The translations under genes were made by a program, and so were the position numbers. The notes beneath the pieces are model-generated. The model ran no database searches and was not told where the DNA came from. It was given only the letters and a program-made list of their open reading frames with translations. Shown piece after piece: positions 51,584 to 61,253 of a stretch of 64,000 bases of DNA (positions are counted from its first letter, which is position 1; every line of letters starts with the position of its first letter). The stretch spans positions 434,001-498,000 of the forward strand of contig CALRWV020000002.1 of assembly GCA_943371965.1 (NCBI GenBank). Direction: 5' to 3'. This DNA comes from CALRWV02 sp943371965. Its GTDB lineage: Bacteria > Bacteroidota > JABWAT01.

Positions 51584-51687
51584 GTTATCCTCGCGAACGC
51601 GGGGATCCATTCTCAATGGTCTGCTGCAAATCCAAATACATGGATTTGCTTCACAGGACTATCGTTTCCCGTTTTCACGGGAATGAC
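51584..51687 (+). repeat. GTCAT-ended palindromic repeat, copy C
   Basis: 104 bp, left end GTTATCC. Right hairpin TTCCCGT-TTTC-ACGGGAA, with paired base changes against copy B (CCCAT/ATGGG). It ends 9 bases from the stop of the GIY-YIG gene. Confidence 0.88.
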
Positions 51688-51696
51688 AACACTATC

Positions 51697-51990
51697 TTAC
51701 TCAAACAAAGCTGGATAAAGATCATTCCAATTTGGATTGGATTTTTCTATCAAATCAATTTTCCAATCCCGATTCCATTTTTTGAATTGTTTTTCTCTTC
51801 TGATAGCATTTTCAGCATCATCAAACATTTCAAAATATACAAGATTTGTCAGGTCATATTTTTTTGTAAAACCATCAATTTCTTTTGATTTATGTTCATA
51901 AATCCGTTTTTGCAAATCCGAAGTTACGCCAATGTAAATTGTTCCATTTTTCATATTTGATACCATATAAACAAACATTCTTTTTTGCAT
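51697..51990 (-). CDS. GIY-YIG endonuclease domain protein
   Basis: 97 residues, consisting of the nuclease domain alone (COG2827/YhbQ type). The motif reads VYMV at 7-10 and IYIG at 18-21; Arg29 in LQKRIYEH, His33, and Glu66 in AIRREKQFKKW complete the usual active site. Small proteins of this type are often misnamed UvrC. The stop codon is 9 bases from repeat copy C and the start is 67 bases from copy D, with a partial repeat between, so the gene is wholly enclosed by one repeat family. Confidence 0.9.
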   Translation of the reverse strand: MQKRMFVYMVSNMKNGTIYIGVTSDLQKRIYEHKSKEIDGFTKKYDLTNLVYFEMFDDAENAIRREKQFKKWNRDWKIDLIEKSNPNWNDLYPALFE

Positions 51991-52009
51991 AACTGTTTTT
52001 TTTCAGGTA

Positions 52010-52037
52010 CATGGATTCCCATGTTCATGGAAATGAC
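52010..52037 (+). repeat. Partial right end of the GTCAT-ended repeat
   Basis: ACATGGATTCCCATGTTCATG then GAAATGAC resembles the right end of copies B-D, including the terminal ATGAC, but lacks the left half. Confidence 0.5.
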
Positions 52038-52057
52038 AGTGCAGATAAAAACCATCT

Positions 52058-52161
52058 GTCATCCTCGCGAATGCGGGGATCCACAGCCCATTTTCTGCCC
52101 CAAATTTAAAGGAATGGATTTGTTTCACAGAACTATCGTTTCCCGTTTTCACGGGAATGAC
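52058..52161 (+). repeat. GTCAT-ended palindromic repeat, copy D
   Basis: 104 bp. CCTCGC-GAAT-GCGGGG hairpin on the left and TTCCCGT-TTTC-ACGGGAA on the right. Twelve bases separate it from the alpha-2-macroglobulin stop codon, where it could act as terminator. Confidence 0.88.
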
Positions 52162-52173
52162 GATGTAATATTT

Positions 52174-55100
52174 TTACTTCACCGTTACCGTTCCGGCTCC
52201 ATTAATAGAATGATATTCACCATCGTACATGGCATCAGCACTTACTGGTCCCATCTGGAAAGTTCCTTTGGAAACTGCACGAACCAGATAATAGAAACAT
52301 TTTTCGTTTAGCGACAAAGTAGTAAAATAATTTATTCTATCATCTCTGATATCAAAATGATCTGGAGTTGTGTTGTTGGTAATCCAATTCAATTCCGGAA
52401 CTGAACCAATTCTTGGGTTTTCTATTTCAAATCCTGCAGGGAGCAAATCGGTAATAACCACATTTGATACAACGGAGTTGTCAATCGTAGAAGCCGTAAT
52501 CTTAATAACAACCAAATCATTTTGGTTAAATGTTGTTCCAGATACAGAGGCTCCAGTTCGAGATAAGAACGTTTTTCTGACTTTGATGAAACTGTCTTCA
52601 GATTTATATCCGCCATCCATCGAAATTCCGGAGACTTCCCAGAAATAATACAGTGACCCGCTTCCCTTTACAGACACAGCAATTTTTTCGCCGGAAAGCC
52701 CACTTGTTAAGGTTAGATCTTTATCTGAAACTGAACCAACATTTTTCCCACTGACAGTAACGGTTCCAGTTGCATTTGATTGAGCTGATTTCGCAGCGAT
52801 TTTACCAAGCGCCAGTAAACCAAAAGCAGTTTCCTGAGTTGACAAATAACGTTTTGATTTCATCTGTTCTGATAAATGTTTAGCAAGTATTCCAATCTGC
52901 TGATTGTCCGGATCTACTTCCAAAATCGCGTTGAGTGAAATGGCTTCATCACGGACATAACTGTAAAAGCTTCCACCAAATGAATTTTTTGACTGTTCGC
53001 CTTCAAATGATTTTGGAATCAGTTGTTTATAACTTCCCTGGTCTCCGATAAGCAAATAGGCCGCAGCAAGCAAATATTTTGAATCAAGTGCCAGATCACT
53101 CATATTGTTCCGGTAATAATTCATGGTTGACTGATCAGCTTTTCCTGCCAACGCAAGAAGATATAAAGAATAACAAATTTCCTTTGATGCAATAACGCGG
53201 CTTGAATACGAACTGGCTGCATTGTAATAATAATAACGCTCCGTCTGTTTTTCCTTCACTTTCTGCGAAAGATAGCCGTACATTTTATCCAGAACATCCT
53301 TTTTCACTTCAAAACCGGCTTTACGTGCTTCATATATAAAATGGGCAGCGTAAACAGTTCCCCACCAGCTTTCGTAATCACCACCTTCCCAGTAACTCAA
53401 CGCTCCGTTATACAACTGCATCGATTCCAGTTTTCTGATTGCCTGTTGAACGTTATAATTCGGATTTAAGGATTGCTGTTTTTTATCTCCGATTGATTTT
53501 GCCAGTTCATGAAAATAAATCTGCGGGAATGCCGTTGAAACAGTTTGCTCAACACATCCATATGGATACTGAACCAAATAGCTTAAATCTTTGCTGAATT
53601 GAATAATGGGCGATTTACTGATGACCAGTTTTGCCTGTGCTGAAACAGGAATAAAATTATTTTTCAAATCGATAACATCATTTTCCCCTGATTTTATTTC
53701 ACCTGATCCTGTCAATTTCTGAAGTGATGATGCCGGGCGAACCGTCATGTCAATTTTTTCTGTGAAGGTCTCATTCATCGCGGTTACTGTTACAGTAACT
53801 TCAGAATTTCCGGTTTCGGGTTTTGCAACCACGGCAAATTGAATTTGTCCTTCTTTGTTCGCTGAAAGTGTGATCGATTTTGAAGATTCACCTGAAACTG
53901 AAAGCGGACCCGTGGCTGTAATTTTAACTGTCGCACCGGTTGAATTTGAAGTTGTGTTGGTCAGTGTTACCGGAACCAGCACAGAATCTTTCGGACTTGC
54001 AAATCTTGGAAGTGAAGTACTGATGACAATCGGATCTGCAACTTTAATATGACTTTCCGCTGAACCGAATGATTTGTTTTTATAGGCAACCGCCATAATC
54101 CGCAAATCACCCGAAAATTTTGGAATATCAATTGTAGTTTCAGCTTCTCCATCAAAATCCGTTTTCAAAATTCCTGTCCAGAATGAAACCGGTTTTACAC
54201 GTTTGTTTGAAAATGGATTGACACGTCTTGCCATATCATATCCATCACCACCTGTTGATGACTTTCCGAATTTCAGTTCAGGAAACAGAAAAGGATACAC
54301 ATCATAATTTGAAACTTCCAGCGCCCGTTTCTGGAAAAAGAAGGCAAATGGATCTGGGGTTTTTGAATCTTTCAACTGCAGAATTCCTTCATCAACAATT
54401 GAAATGGTTACATCTGAATTTGATTCGCCTTTTACCTTGATTGTCTGTTTGATTTGTGATCTTGATTTTTCAACCGCGGTAATGATAACCGGAATTTTGT
54501 ATTTGGATTTTTCAACTGTAATAGGTTGAAAACCGTGAGCAACTGTCAGCGGCATGGAACCGTCATCAACAGGTTTGAAAAGAGTGGCTGAAATGTAAAC
54601 GTTCGGCAGATACTCTTCTTTCAAACTCAAGGAAAGTGATGCTGATTTCTTGTCGGTTTCCAAATAGAAATAATCAAAAACTTTATTCCGTTCTACTGTT
54701 ACCAATAATTTTCCGGCAAACGGTGTTTTGAAAAGCAGATTGGCAGTTTCGCCAACTTCATATTTGTCTTTATCGGCCTCGATGGTAATTTGTCCTTCAT
54801 TGCTTACTTCAAATGAAGAAGATTGCGTATCGCCCCATCCATACGCGTAAAAACGTTCAGAAACATAACTTTCCACACCGGGTTTCGAAATTCTGATTTC
54901 ATATTCACCGGATTGGTTGGGAGTATAGGTAAAAGTTGTGTTGTCTCCGCTGATCGAAATCACCTGATCCTGCATAACCAGTTCCTGTTTTTGCGAAACG
55001 TAACGGAATCCGCCCCAGCTGTTTTTCTGGAGAACAGTTTGCCAGTTATATCTAATGACTTTCAGATTTGCTTTCACCGATGACAATGTGTTTCCTGATT

Positions 55101-57588
55101 TATCAACTGCAATTACCGGAATGGTGATTGGGTCACGGGTACTCATGTAATAGTCAAGATTCCTGATTCCGTAAAAAGTTGATTGTGTCCAGATATCAAC
55201 CTGCTGAACACGGTTTACGGGTCTTCCGCTTTCATCAAAAACGGTTACAAATAAACGTCCCTCCAAAACACCCAAATCCTGAAAATTTTCAGAAGTTGTG
55301 AAAATCTGTTTTAATTCTCCCTTTTCGTCTGTTTTTCCCTGACGGAGATCGTCTTCAAATTTGGTTTCACTTTTTTCAATCAGATTGAATGTGTAGTTTT
55401 TATAATTCTTCGCTGTGAAATTACGTTTTTTGATCACATAATTAGATTCATAATTCCGGTTTGCAGCAGGTGGACCGAATAAATTCAGAGCCGTCGCCGA
55501 GACTTTAATTTCATCTTTCAATTCATATTCTTTTTTATCAAGCGTCATCGTAACTTTTATGCGGTCCGGAATAAACTCTTCAACGCTGATTGATTTTGAA
55601 TTCAGCAGAACATCATTGGCTGTATAAACCTCGACGGTGTAAGTCCCTGTAACTGCAGCATCATTCAGTTTGAATGAAAACTCAGACGCGCCCTGATCGT
55701 TCAGCGTTTTTTTCTGAACATCCATGTCGTGTCCGTTTGGGAGCAGAAGTTTCAGTTTGATGGGAATTTCTTTCTCAACTTCCCAAGCATCATTCCGAAC
55801 CACTACATTCCCTTTAATGGTTTCTCCAGGGCGGTACAATTCCCTTTCGCCATAAATAAATGACTGATAGCCTGAAGGATTATCGCGCAACCCGCCAACA
55901 TCAAAACGGGAAGTTTCAACACCGGATGTTCTCAGATAAATGTAATTGAAGTCTTCACCGTTTCTTGCAGTAATCATGACAATTTTAAAATTCGGAGCTT
56001 TCTGTTTGATGTCTTTAAAAACTGCAACTCCTTTTGAATCCGTTTCACCCGAATAAACTGATTGATTGTTGGAACTGATCAGTTGAAGTTTTACACCCGA
56101 AATCGGTTCTGCTGATTGAATTGAATTTGCAAAAACCCAGATTTCATTTTCTGTTTGTTTTGCAATCAGTCCGATGTCCGAAATGGAAACCAGTTTGTTG
56201 CTTCTGATCCACTGATCTTCCGTTGATGCAACATTGACAACGTAAACTCCCTTGAATGTTTGCTGATCCTGAAAATCCAGATTTAAAACACTTTTCTGTT
56301 TTATTTTTTCAAGATTTTTGGTTTCAACATCACGTTCTGAAATCAAATCACCATACTCATCCCAATTATAGTATCCCTGATAGTAACTTCCAGAGTTTTC
56401 TTCATAAGAATCTTCTTCCTCATCATAATAATAACCATTTGAACTTCCATTTTTCAGAAAGGCCAGAATATTATTTTCGTATATTTTTACGATGGTTACT
56501 TTTACTTTTGGGATTGCAGAAATTTTTACCCCAACTGTTTTTGATCCTTTTGAAGTTAAGTAAATTCCTTTGTTTGAAGTGAATTTTACAGACGGTTTTA
56601 ATTGACCGAATGTGACATATTGCTGATGCTCTTTTTCAAGTCCGGTTCCGAACAGTCCTTTTATTTTTTTTGAAATGGTCAGTTCATAATTGGTACCTGC
56701 AATAAAATCACCTGAAATTTTAAATCCGTCACTTAAATTTTCAACTGTAAATGGAAGAACCGGTTCAATTTTGATCAGCGATTTCAGATCAGCAACATCA
56801 ACACTCTGGTTGGTAAATACACGGATGTAGCTGTTTTCATCTTCCGATTCAGATGTTACATTAATAATCTGAAGTCTGTCTTTGGATGGAATTTCTGATG
56901 ACAATTCAAGCGGGTCTGATGTTGCCATTTCACCTCCAACCGGCGACAATCCTTTTGCAACAGTGAATTTTACCGGAAGTTTTTCTTTGGTTGAAACCCC
57001 AACTTCAGGCAATGAAATGGAAACTTTTTCCGTTGGAAGAAGTGAAGAAAAATCCAACGTTACCGGTTTTCCGTCAACAGTCAGCGACAGTAAATTTTTC
57101 AGCTCTGCGGGGTTTACTTTGTAATTGAAAATCAGGTTGGATCTGATTTCTATTTTTCCGGGATTTGACGAAGATTTTGCCCAATACATTTCGGTACTGT
57201 TGAGCTTAAGTGAAGGTGTATGGAAATCAAACTTTCGGTCAGAAGTTAACTTGTAATCTTTCTGCGACCGTTTTGCAATTTCTGATGTCAGCTCAACCGA
57301 ATATTTGGTTGCGGGTTTGAATGGTTCCAGCGGTGAAAATATGAGTTCATTTTTACTTTGCCATTTGAATCTTCCTTTAATTGCAGGGGAGAATTCCGCA
57401 TACCCAATATCTTCCCAAATATTGGTTTGGTCGTCACTCACAATATCCTGATTGAAAATGAAAATCAGGTTTTGAAGCTGTTCAACTTCATCGGAAAAAT
57501 TACGGTCTGAAACTTCAAGATTGTTCCCGCCAAAACAGGAAATAATCAATGCCAACAGCACAAGCGGAAGAAGTTTTAATATTCTCAT
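52174..57588 (-). CDS. Alpha-2-macroglobulin family lipoprotein
   Basis: 1804 residues from ATG 57588, preceded by AAAGAG 7 bases away; ATG 57603 would add five residues. Lipobox IISC (Cys18). A series of beta-sandwich MG domains is followed by the bait and the thioester region: YPYGCVEQT with Cys1345 and Glu/Gln, matching the CxEQ thioester motif, so covalent trapping of proteases is possible. GRTVKPVSF-like and LPRFASPKDSVLVPV segments match YfhM/YfaS-type proteins. In other bacteria this gene pairs with a penicillin-binding protein 1C gene; none is nearby here. Copy D of the repeat is at its 3' end. Confidence 0.9.
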   Translation of the reverse strand: MRILKLLPLVLLALIISCFGGNNLEVSDRNFSDEVEQLQNLIFIFNQDIVSDDQTNIWEDIGYAEFSPAIKGRFKWQSKNELIFSPLEPFKPATKYSVELTSEIAKRSQKDYKLTSDRKFDFHTPSLKLNSTEMYWAKSSSNPGKIEIRSNLIFNYKVNPAELKNLLSLTVDGKPVTLDFSSLLPTEKVSISLPEVGVSTKEKLPVKFTVAKGLSPVGGEMATSDPLELSSEIPSKDRLQIINVTSESEDENSYIRVFTNQSVDVADLKSLIKIEPVLPFTVENLSDGFKISGDFIAGTNYELTISKKIKGLFGTGLEKEHQQYVTFGQLKPSVKFTSNKGIYLTSKGSKTVGVKISAIPKVKVTIVKIYENNILAFLKNGSSNGYYYDEEEDSYEENSGSYYQGYYNWDEYGDLISERDVETKNLEKIKQKSVLNLDFQDQQTFKGVYVVNVASTEDQWIRSNKLVSISDIGLIAKQTENEIWVFANSIQSAEPISGVKLQLISSNNQSVYSGETDSKGVAVFKDIKQKAPNFKIVMITARNGEDFNYIYLRTSGVETSRFDVGGLRDNPSGYQSFIYGERELYRPGETIKGNVVVRNDAWEVEKEIPIKLKLLLPNGHDMDVQKKTLNDQGASEFSFKLNDAAVTGTYTVEVYTANDVLLNSKSISVEEFIPDRIKVTMTLDKKEYELKDEIKVSATALNLFGPPAANRNYESNYVIKKRNFTAKNYKNYTFNLIEKSETKFEDDLRQGKTDEKGELKQIFTTSENFQDLGVLEGRLFVTVFDESGRPVNRVQQVDIWTQSTFYGIRNLDYYMSTRDPITIPVIAVDKSGNTLSSVKANLKVIRYNWQTVLQKNSWGGFRYVSQKQELVMQDQVISISGDNTTFTYTPNQSGEYEIRISKPGVESYVSERFYAYGWGDTQSSSFEVSNEGQITIEADKDKYEVGETANLLFKTPFAGKLLVTVERNKVFDYFYLETDKKSASLSLSLKEEYLPNVYISATLFKPVDDGSMPLTVAHGFQPITVEKSKYKIPVIITAVEKSRSQIKQTIKVKGESNSDVTISIVDEGILQLKDSKTPDPFAFFFQKRALEVSNYDVYPFLFPELKFGKSSTGGDGYDMARRVNPFSNKRVKPVSFWTGILKTDFDGEAETTIDIPKFSGDLRIMAVAYKNKSFGSAESHIKVADPIVISTSLPRFASPKDSVLVPVTLTNTTSNSTGATVKITATGPLSVSGESSKSITLSANKEGQIQFAVVAKPETGNSEVTVTVTAMNETFTEKIDMTVRPASSLQKLTGSGEIKSGENDVIDLKNNFIPVSAQAKLVISKSPIIQFSKDLSYLVQYPYGCVEQTVSTAFPQIYFHELAKSIGDKKQQSLNPNYNVQQAIRKLESMQLYNGALSYWEGGDYESWWGTVYAAHFIYEARKAGFEVKKDVLDKMYGYLSQKVKEKQTERYYYYNAASSYSSRVIASKEICYSLYLLALAGKADQSTMNYYRNNMSDLALDSKYLLAAAYLLIGDQGSYKQLIPKSFEGEQSKNSFGGSFYSYVRDEAISLNAILEVDPDNQQIGILAKHLSEQMKSKRYLSTQETAFGLLALGKIAAKSAQSNATGTVTVSGKNVGSVSDKDLTLTSGLSGEKIAVSVKGSGSLYYFWEVSGISMDGGYKSEDSFIKVRKTFLSRTGASVSGTTFNQNDLVVIKITASTIDNSVVSNVVITDLLPAGFEIENPRIGSVPELNWITNNTTPDHFDIRDDRINYFTTLSLNEKCFYYLVRAVSKGTFQMGPVSADAMYDGEYHSINGAGTVTVK

Positions 57589-57833
57589 GTGATTCTCTTT
57601 CATTTGGGATTCAATTGTTTTGTAAAAATACGGAAAGCAGAAGTGATTTTGCTACAGAACGGGAGATTATTTGTTTGAATTAGTCTGAGGGACTCCGATG
57701 AATGAGTTTCGGGATTGTTGGTTTTTGGGTTGATGCAGAAACAAAATCCTGTTAATCCCAAAATCCAGCGAATCCAAATTCTGAATTGGGGTTTTTCGGA
57801 TTGGTACAGGCCTGAAATAGGATTGGACAAAAT

Positions 57834-57861
57834 GCAGAGAGGGATTTAAATCCCTCTCTGC
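57834..57861. terminator. 28-base perfect palindrome downstream of the LRR gene
   Basis: GCAGAGAGGGATTT and AAATCCCTCTCTGC abut without a loop, 31 bases after the stop of the minus-strand LRR gene. A short T-rich tract (CATTTTG) follows on that strand. Either a terminator or an intergenic repeat. Confidence 0.55.
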
Positions 57862-57891
57862 TATAATTTAATCTTGGATTTACTGCAAGAT

Positions 57892-59139
57892 TTACTTCAC
57901 CAGCATCATTTTCTTTGTTTCAGAAAAACTACCCGCTGTAAGTTTATAAACGTAAACACCGCTCGGAAGCGAAGATGCATCAAATGAAATTTCATGCTGA
58001 CCTGCTGTTATTTCATAATTGACCAACGTTTTTATTTCACGACCAAGTAAATCATAAATCATTATTTTAACATAACTGTTTTCAGGCAATTGATAACTTA
58101 TTTTAGTTGTTGGATTAAAGGGATTTGGATAGTTTTGTGAAAGAGAGAAGTTAGTAATCATCGGTTCAACAGTTAGTGTTTTTGTATAACTGAATTTTCC
58201 ATCTGCATCCATTTGCTTTAAACGGTATTCCTTTTTTGAAGACGAAGTATAAATTGGAAATGAATAGTTCTGCTGTTCGGTTGTTGTTCCTTTCCCAGCA
58301 ACAAAGCCAATTTTTCTGAATCCGGAATTATTCTGTTGTCCACTGTCAGTTGCTTGTTGTCTTTCTTCAATTTCCCATCCAGAATTGTTTGTTTCTGTAG
58401 CAGTTGACCATTTTAATGAATTTCCGTTTGAAGTAAAGGAAATCAGCTCAACAGGCAAAGCACCCAAAACTATTGTTGCCGGATTCTCTGTATCTATAAA
58501 ATTCAAGTGTTCAGTCGGAAAAGCCTCAGTCCACACACCTAAGATAAATGGAGTGGGATTGCTGTTTATATTTAAATACTCAAGCAAATTATTTCCTGAA
58601 ACATCAAGACTGTCGATCTGATTTGCTCCGCAATCTAAATAAGTAAGTTGAGTGTTTTCAGAAACATTCAACCCAGTCAATAGATTTGTACTGCAACTCA
58701 AATATACAAGCAGGGGATTTTGTGAAACATCCAACTCATTAAGCTGATTCAAATTACATGTCAATTCTGTTAAATTTGGATTTCCTGCAAGGATTAGTCT
58801 TTCTATTTGATTGTAATCGCATAGTAAAATCCTCAATCCGGGATTTAGCGAAAGATTTAAAGCTGTTAAATTGTTGTTTTCACAATCCAAAACCATAAGC
58901 CCGGTAAAAGCTTCAATTCCAGCTAAACTTGAAATTCCCTGAGCTTGAACATCCAATTCGGTAACCCCTGATGCAACTTCCTGATTTGTTATGTTGTTTG
59001 TATTGTCAAATGTAATTCCGTAGTTAACCATGAGCGCAGATCTGAAATTTTCATCAGGGAAGTTGATTTGTGCCATTGCGCTGGTCTTAAACAGAAACAG
59101 TGCAAAACTTACGAGTACAGCACGAAACTTAATATTCAT
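57892..59139 (-). CDS. Secreted leucine-rich-repeat protein with type IX sorting domain
   Basis: 415 residues, signal peptide to about 23 (AMAQ). Residues about 55-215 are irregular LRR units such as LTELTCNLNQLNELDVSQNP and LTYLDCGANQIDSLDVSGNN, with Cys in conserved positions as in BspA-like or internalin-type repeats. Residues about 325-415 form a C-terminal domain: NYPNPFNPTTKISYQL, then YDLLGREIKTLVN and LPSGVYVYKLTAG, ending KKMMLVK. This signals type IX secretion and surface attachment. The gene likely mediates adhesion or binding, which is inference. Confidence 0.87.
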   Translation of the reverse strand: MNIKFRAVLVSFALFLFKTSAMAQINFPDENFRSALMVNYGITFDNTNNITNQEVASGVTELDVQAQGISSLAGIEAFTGLMVLDCENNNLTALNLSLNPGLRILLCDYNQIERLILAGNPNLTELTCNLNQLNELDVSQNPLLVYLSCSTNLLTGLNVSENTQLTYLDCGANQIDSLDVSGNNLLEYLNINSNPTPFILGVWTEAFPTEHLNFIDTENPATIVLGALPVELISFTSNGNSLKWSTATETNNSGWEIEERQQATDSGQQNNSGFRKIGFVAGKGTTTEQQNYSFPIYTSSSKKEYRLKQMDADGKFSYTKTLTVEPMITNFSLSQNYPNPFNPTTKISYQLPENSYVKIMIYDLLGREIKTLVNYEITAGQHEISFDASSLPSGVYVYKLTAGSFSETKKMMLVK

Positions 59140-59459
59140 TTAAATATCCTTTTTTTTTAAAATTAGGGTTTTGATTTGAAATAAAAATCAGGTGTTAAAT
59201 CACTTAGTTTATCATTTCACTTTAGGAGTTGTAAAAGTATCCTCTACATAGTTTTATAACCATACCGTTAAAAAGGTAGTCATTATGTTTTAATGGAAAA
59301 AAGTGGGGCAGAACACAAGATTTCTGTGATTTACAATACGTCAACTGGAGCTTTAATTTTTGTCAATCTCACTGTTTTCATTTTGTAATTCCAGTTCTTT
59401 GGTTTCTGTTTAGAATCCTGATTCCCTATTTTTGATTCTTAAATTAAATAAAGTAAAAT
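59140..59459. other. 320-bp gap between divergent LRR and ferrochelatase genes
   Basis: No gene. TATTTTTG at 59427-59434 fits the -7 consensus for ferrochelatase, but its nearest upstream TTTG is 25 bases away. The right end is pyrimidine-rich (CCTGATTCCCTATTTTTGATT) like several other spacers in the window. Confidence 0.4.
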
Positions 59460-60491
59460 ATGAAAACCGGAATTCTTCTCATCAACCTTGGTTCTCCCGA
59501 TGCACCCACTGCAGAAAAGGTTCGTCCGTATCTGCGTCAATTTTTATCTGATCCACGTGTCTTGGATATCAACCCAATTGTCAGAACTTTGATTTTGAAT
59601 TTGTTTATTCTTCCGTTTCGTCCTGCAAAATCTGCACATGCCTATTCACAGATTTGGACAAAAGAGGGATCGCCGCTTATCAATTATGGAAAATCGTTAA
59701 CAAAAAAAGTTCAATCCATCCTTGATCAGTCTGAATCTAACCGGTATTCAGTAAAACTTGCAATGAGATACGGAAATCCATCCATCGAAAAAGCAATTAA
59801 GGAGTTTGATAAAGAAGGTATAATTGATATTACAGTGCTTCCTTTGTTTCCCCAATACGCATCAGCATCAACAGGAAGTGCACTTGAGGAAGTTTACAGA
59901 GTGAGTTCGAAGTTGTGGAATATTCCGCATATTAAAGTTGTTGATCCGTTTTACAATAATGAAAAATTCATTTCCAACTTTGCTGAAACTTTTACTTCGC
60001 AAACAACCGGAAAAACGTTTGATCATTATCTTTTCAGTTATCACGGATTGCCTGAACGCCATGTCAAAAAATCTGATCTAACTCAGGGAAAATTCTGTCT
60101 TCAATCGGATAACTGCTGCTCTAAAATGACTTTTGAAAATCAGCATTGTTACCGCGCCCAATGTTTTGAAACTACACGTTTACTTGCTGAGAAACTGAAC
60201 ATTCCAAAAGAAAAATGGAGCATCAGTTTTCAGTCCCGTTTGGGAAGTGATCCTTGGATAAAACCATGGACAGACTTTGTAATTCCTGAACTTCCCAAAA
60301 AGGGAATCAAATCTTTGGCAATTTTTTCAACCGCATTTGTGGCTGATTGTCTTGAAACTCTTGAAGAAATTGGAATCCGTGCAAAGGAAGATTTTATTAA
60401 GGCCGGTGGCGAAAGTTGTCAACTCATTTATTCGTTGAACGATAATGATTCTTGGGCAGAAACAGTGGCGGAATTAACGACGAAATCTTAA
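59460..60491 (+). CDS. hemH: Ferrochelatase
   Basis: 343 residues, full length. LLINLGSPDAPTAEKVRPYLRQFLSDPRVLD at the start, the family signature LFSYHGLPERH with the metal-binding His, and LETLEEIG with the late acidic residues are present. It inserts Fe(II) into protoporphyrin IX (or coproporphyrin III) to finish haem synthesis. Four Cys (CLQSDNCCSKM, CYRAQC) may point to an iron-sulfur or structural site seen in some members. It stands alone. Confidence 0.95.
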   Translation: MKTGILLINLGSPDAPTAEKVRPYLRQFLSDPRVLDINPIVRTLILNLFILPFRPAKSAHAYSQIWTKEGSPLINYGKSLTKKVQSILDQSESNRYSVKLAMRYGNPSIEKAIKEFDKEGIIDITVLPLFPQYASASTGSALEEVYRVSSKLWNIPHIKVVDPFYNNEKFISNFAETFTSQTTGKTFDHYLFSYHGLPERHVKKSDLTQGKFCLQSDNCCSKMTFENQHCYRAQCFETTRLLAEKLNIPKEKWSISFQSRLGSDPWIKPWTDFVIPELPKKGIKSLAIFSTAFVADCLETLEEIGIRAKEDFIKAGGESCQLIYSLNDNDSWAETVAELTTKS

Positions 60492-60551
60492 GTAGTCAGA
60501 AGCCAGAATTCAGTTGCAAGAAGAAATACAGGAAAAATTCTTCCCTTCTGT

Positions 60552-61253
60552 CTACTGACTCCCGGCTCCTGAATTCTTTATTCCTTTCCTCACATTTACC
60601 TTTTCACTTCTGAACTCCCGCAATGCATCCGCTGCAATCCATTTTGCTGATTTTGATTCAAATTCCGAAATTTCTTCTGCAACCAATAAGGCTTCCTCAT
60701 ATAAAAACGGGCTCCGTTTTCCAATTTGCCTCAGAGCCCAATTCACAGCTTTTTTCACAAAATTCCGGTCATCGTCAGAATGTTTTTTTATCAGGTCAAA
60801 AAAGGGAAGAAACTTTTCATCTCCCGTTTTTTTATCATGTACGGCAAGAACCGCCATCATCACGAAACCGGCACGTTTTTCATATTCGCTTTTCCGTTTT
60901 GTCCATTCAACAGCTTTTTCGTAAGCAATCGGTGTTTTATCAAATACTGCTGAACACACACCATCACAAATTGCCCAGTTGTCAAAATCCCTTAACCATT
61001 TTTCCATTTCTCTTTCTGTAATCTGTTTATAATCGGCAATAAACGCTGCAACAATTCTTGCTTCCAATATTTCCGTTTCCCATAATTCCAATGCAAGGAG
61101 ATGATTTATTTTGATTTCCTTTGCCAGTTTCCGCAAATCCGGAGTTCGAATTCCCAACTGCTTTTTTGCTGTTATTCCAAAATGTTTCTGCATTTCAACA
61201 TCTTCCGTGCTGGATAGTGATTTCAGTTTTTTCATAACTTCGTTTTTTGTCAT
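60552..61253 (-). CDS. DNA alkylation repair enzyme, AlkD family
   Basis: 233 residues of ALK/HEAT-like helical repeats. MKKLKSLSSTEDVEMQKHFGI, GIRTPDLRKLAKEI, LWETEILEARIVAAFIAD, NWAICDGVCSAVF and FVKKAVNWALRQIGKRS are the landmarks. AlkD glycosylases remove bulky or cationic N-alkylated bases without base flipping. The last codons (NSGAGSQ) run into a pyrimidine-rich spacer of the kind seen elsewhere in the window, so the true C-terminus may have been altered by that repeat. Confidence 0.88.
   Translation of the reverse strand: MTKNEVMKKLKSLSSTEDVEMQKHFGITAKKQLGIRTPDLRKLAKEIKINHLLALELWETEILEARIVAAFIADYKQITEREMEKWLRDFDNWAICDGVCSAVFDKTPIAYEKAVEWTKRKSEYEKRAGFVMMAVLAVHDKKTGDEKFLPFFDLIKKHSDDDRNFVKKAVNWALRQIGKRSPFLYEEALLVAEEISEFESKSAKWIAADALREFRSEKVNVRKGIKNSGAGSQ

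Noticed and set aside
51985..52311. Plus-strand frame across repeat copy D into the alpha-2-macroglobulin 3' end
   Set aside because: Built from the repeat and antisense of a known gene.
57600..57830. Minus-strand frame upstream of alpha-2-macroglobulin
   Set aside because: No recognisable features; lies in the promoter gap and lacks a ribosome-binding site.
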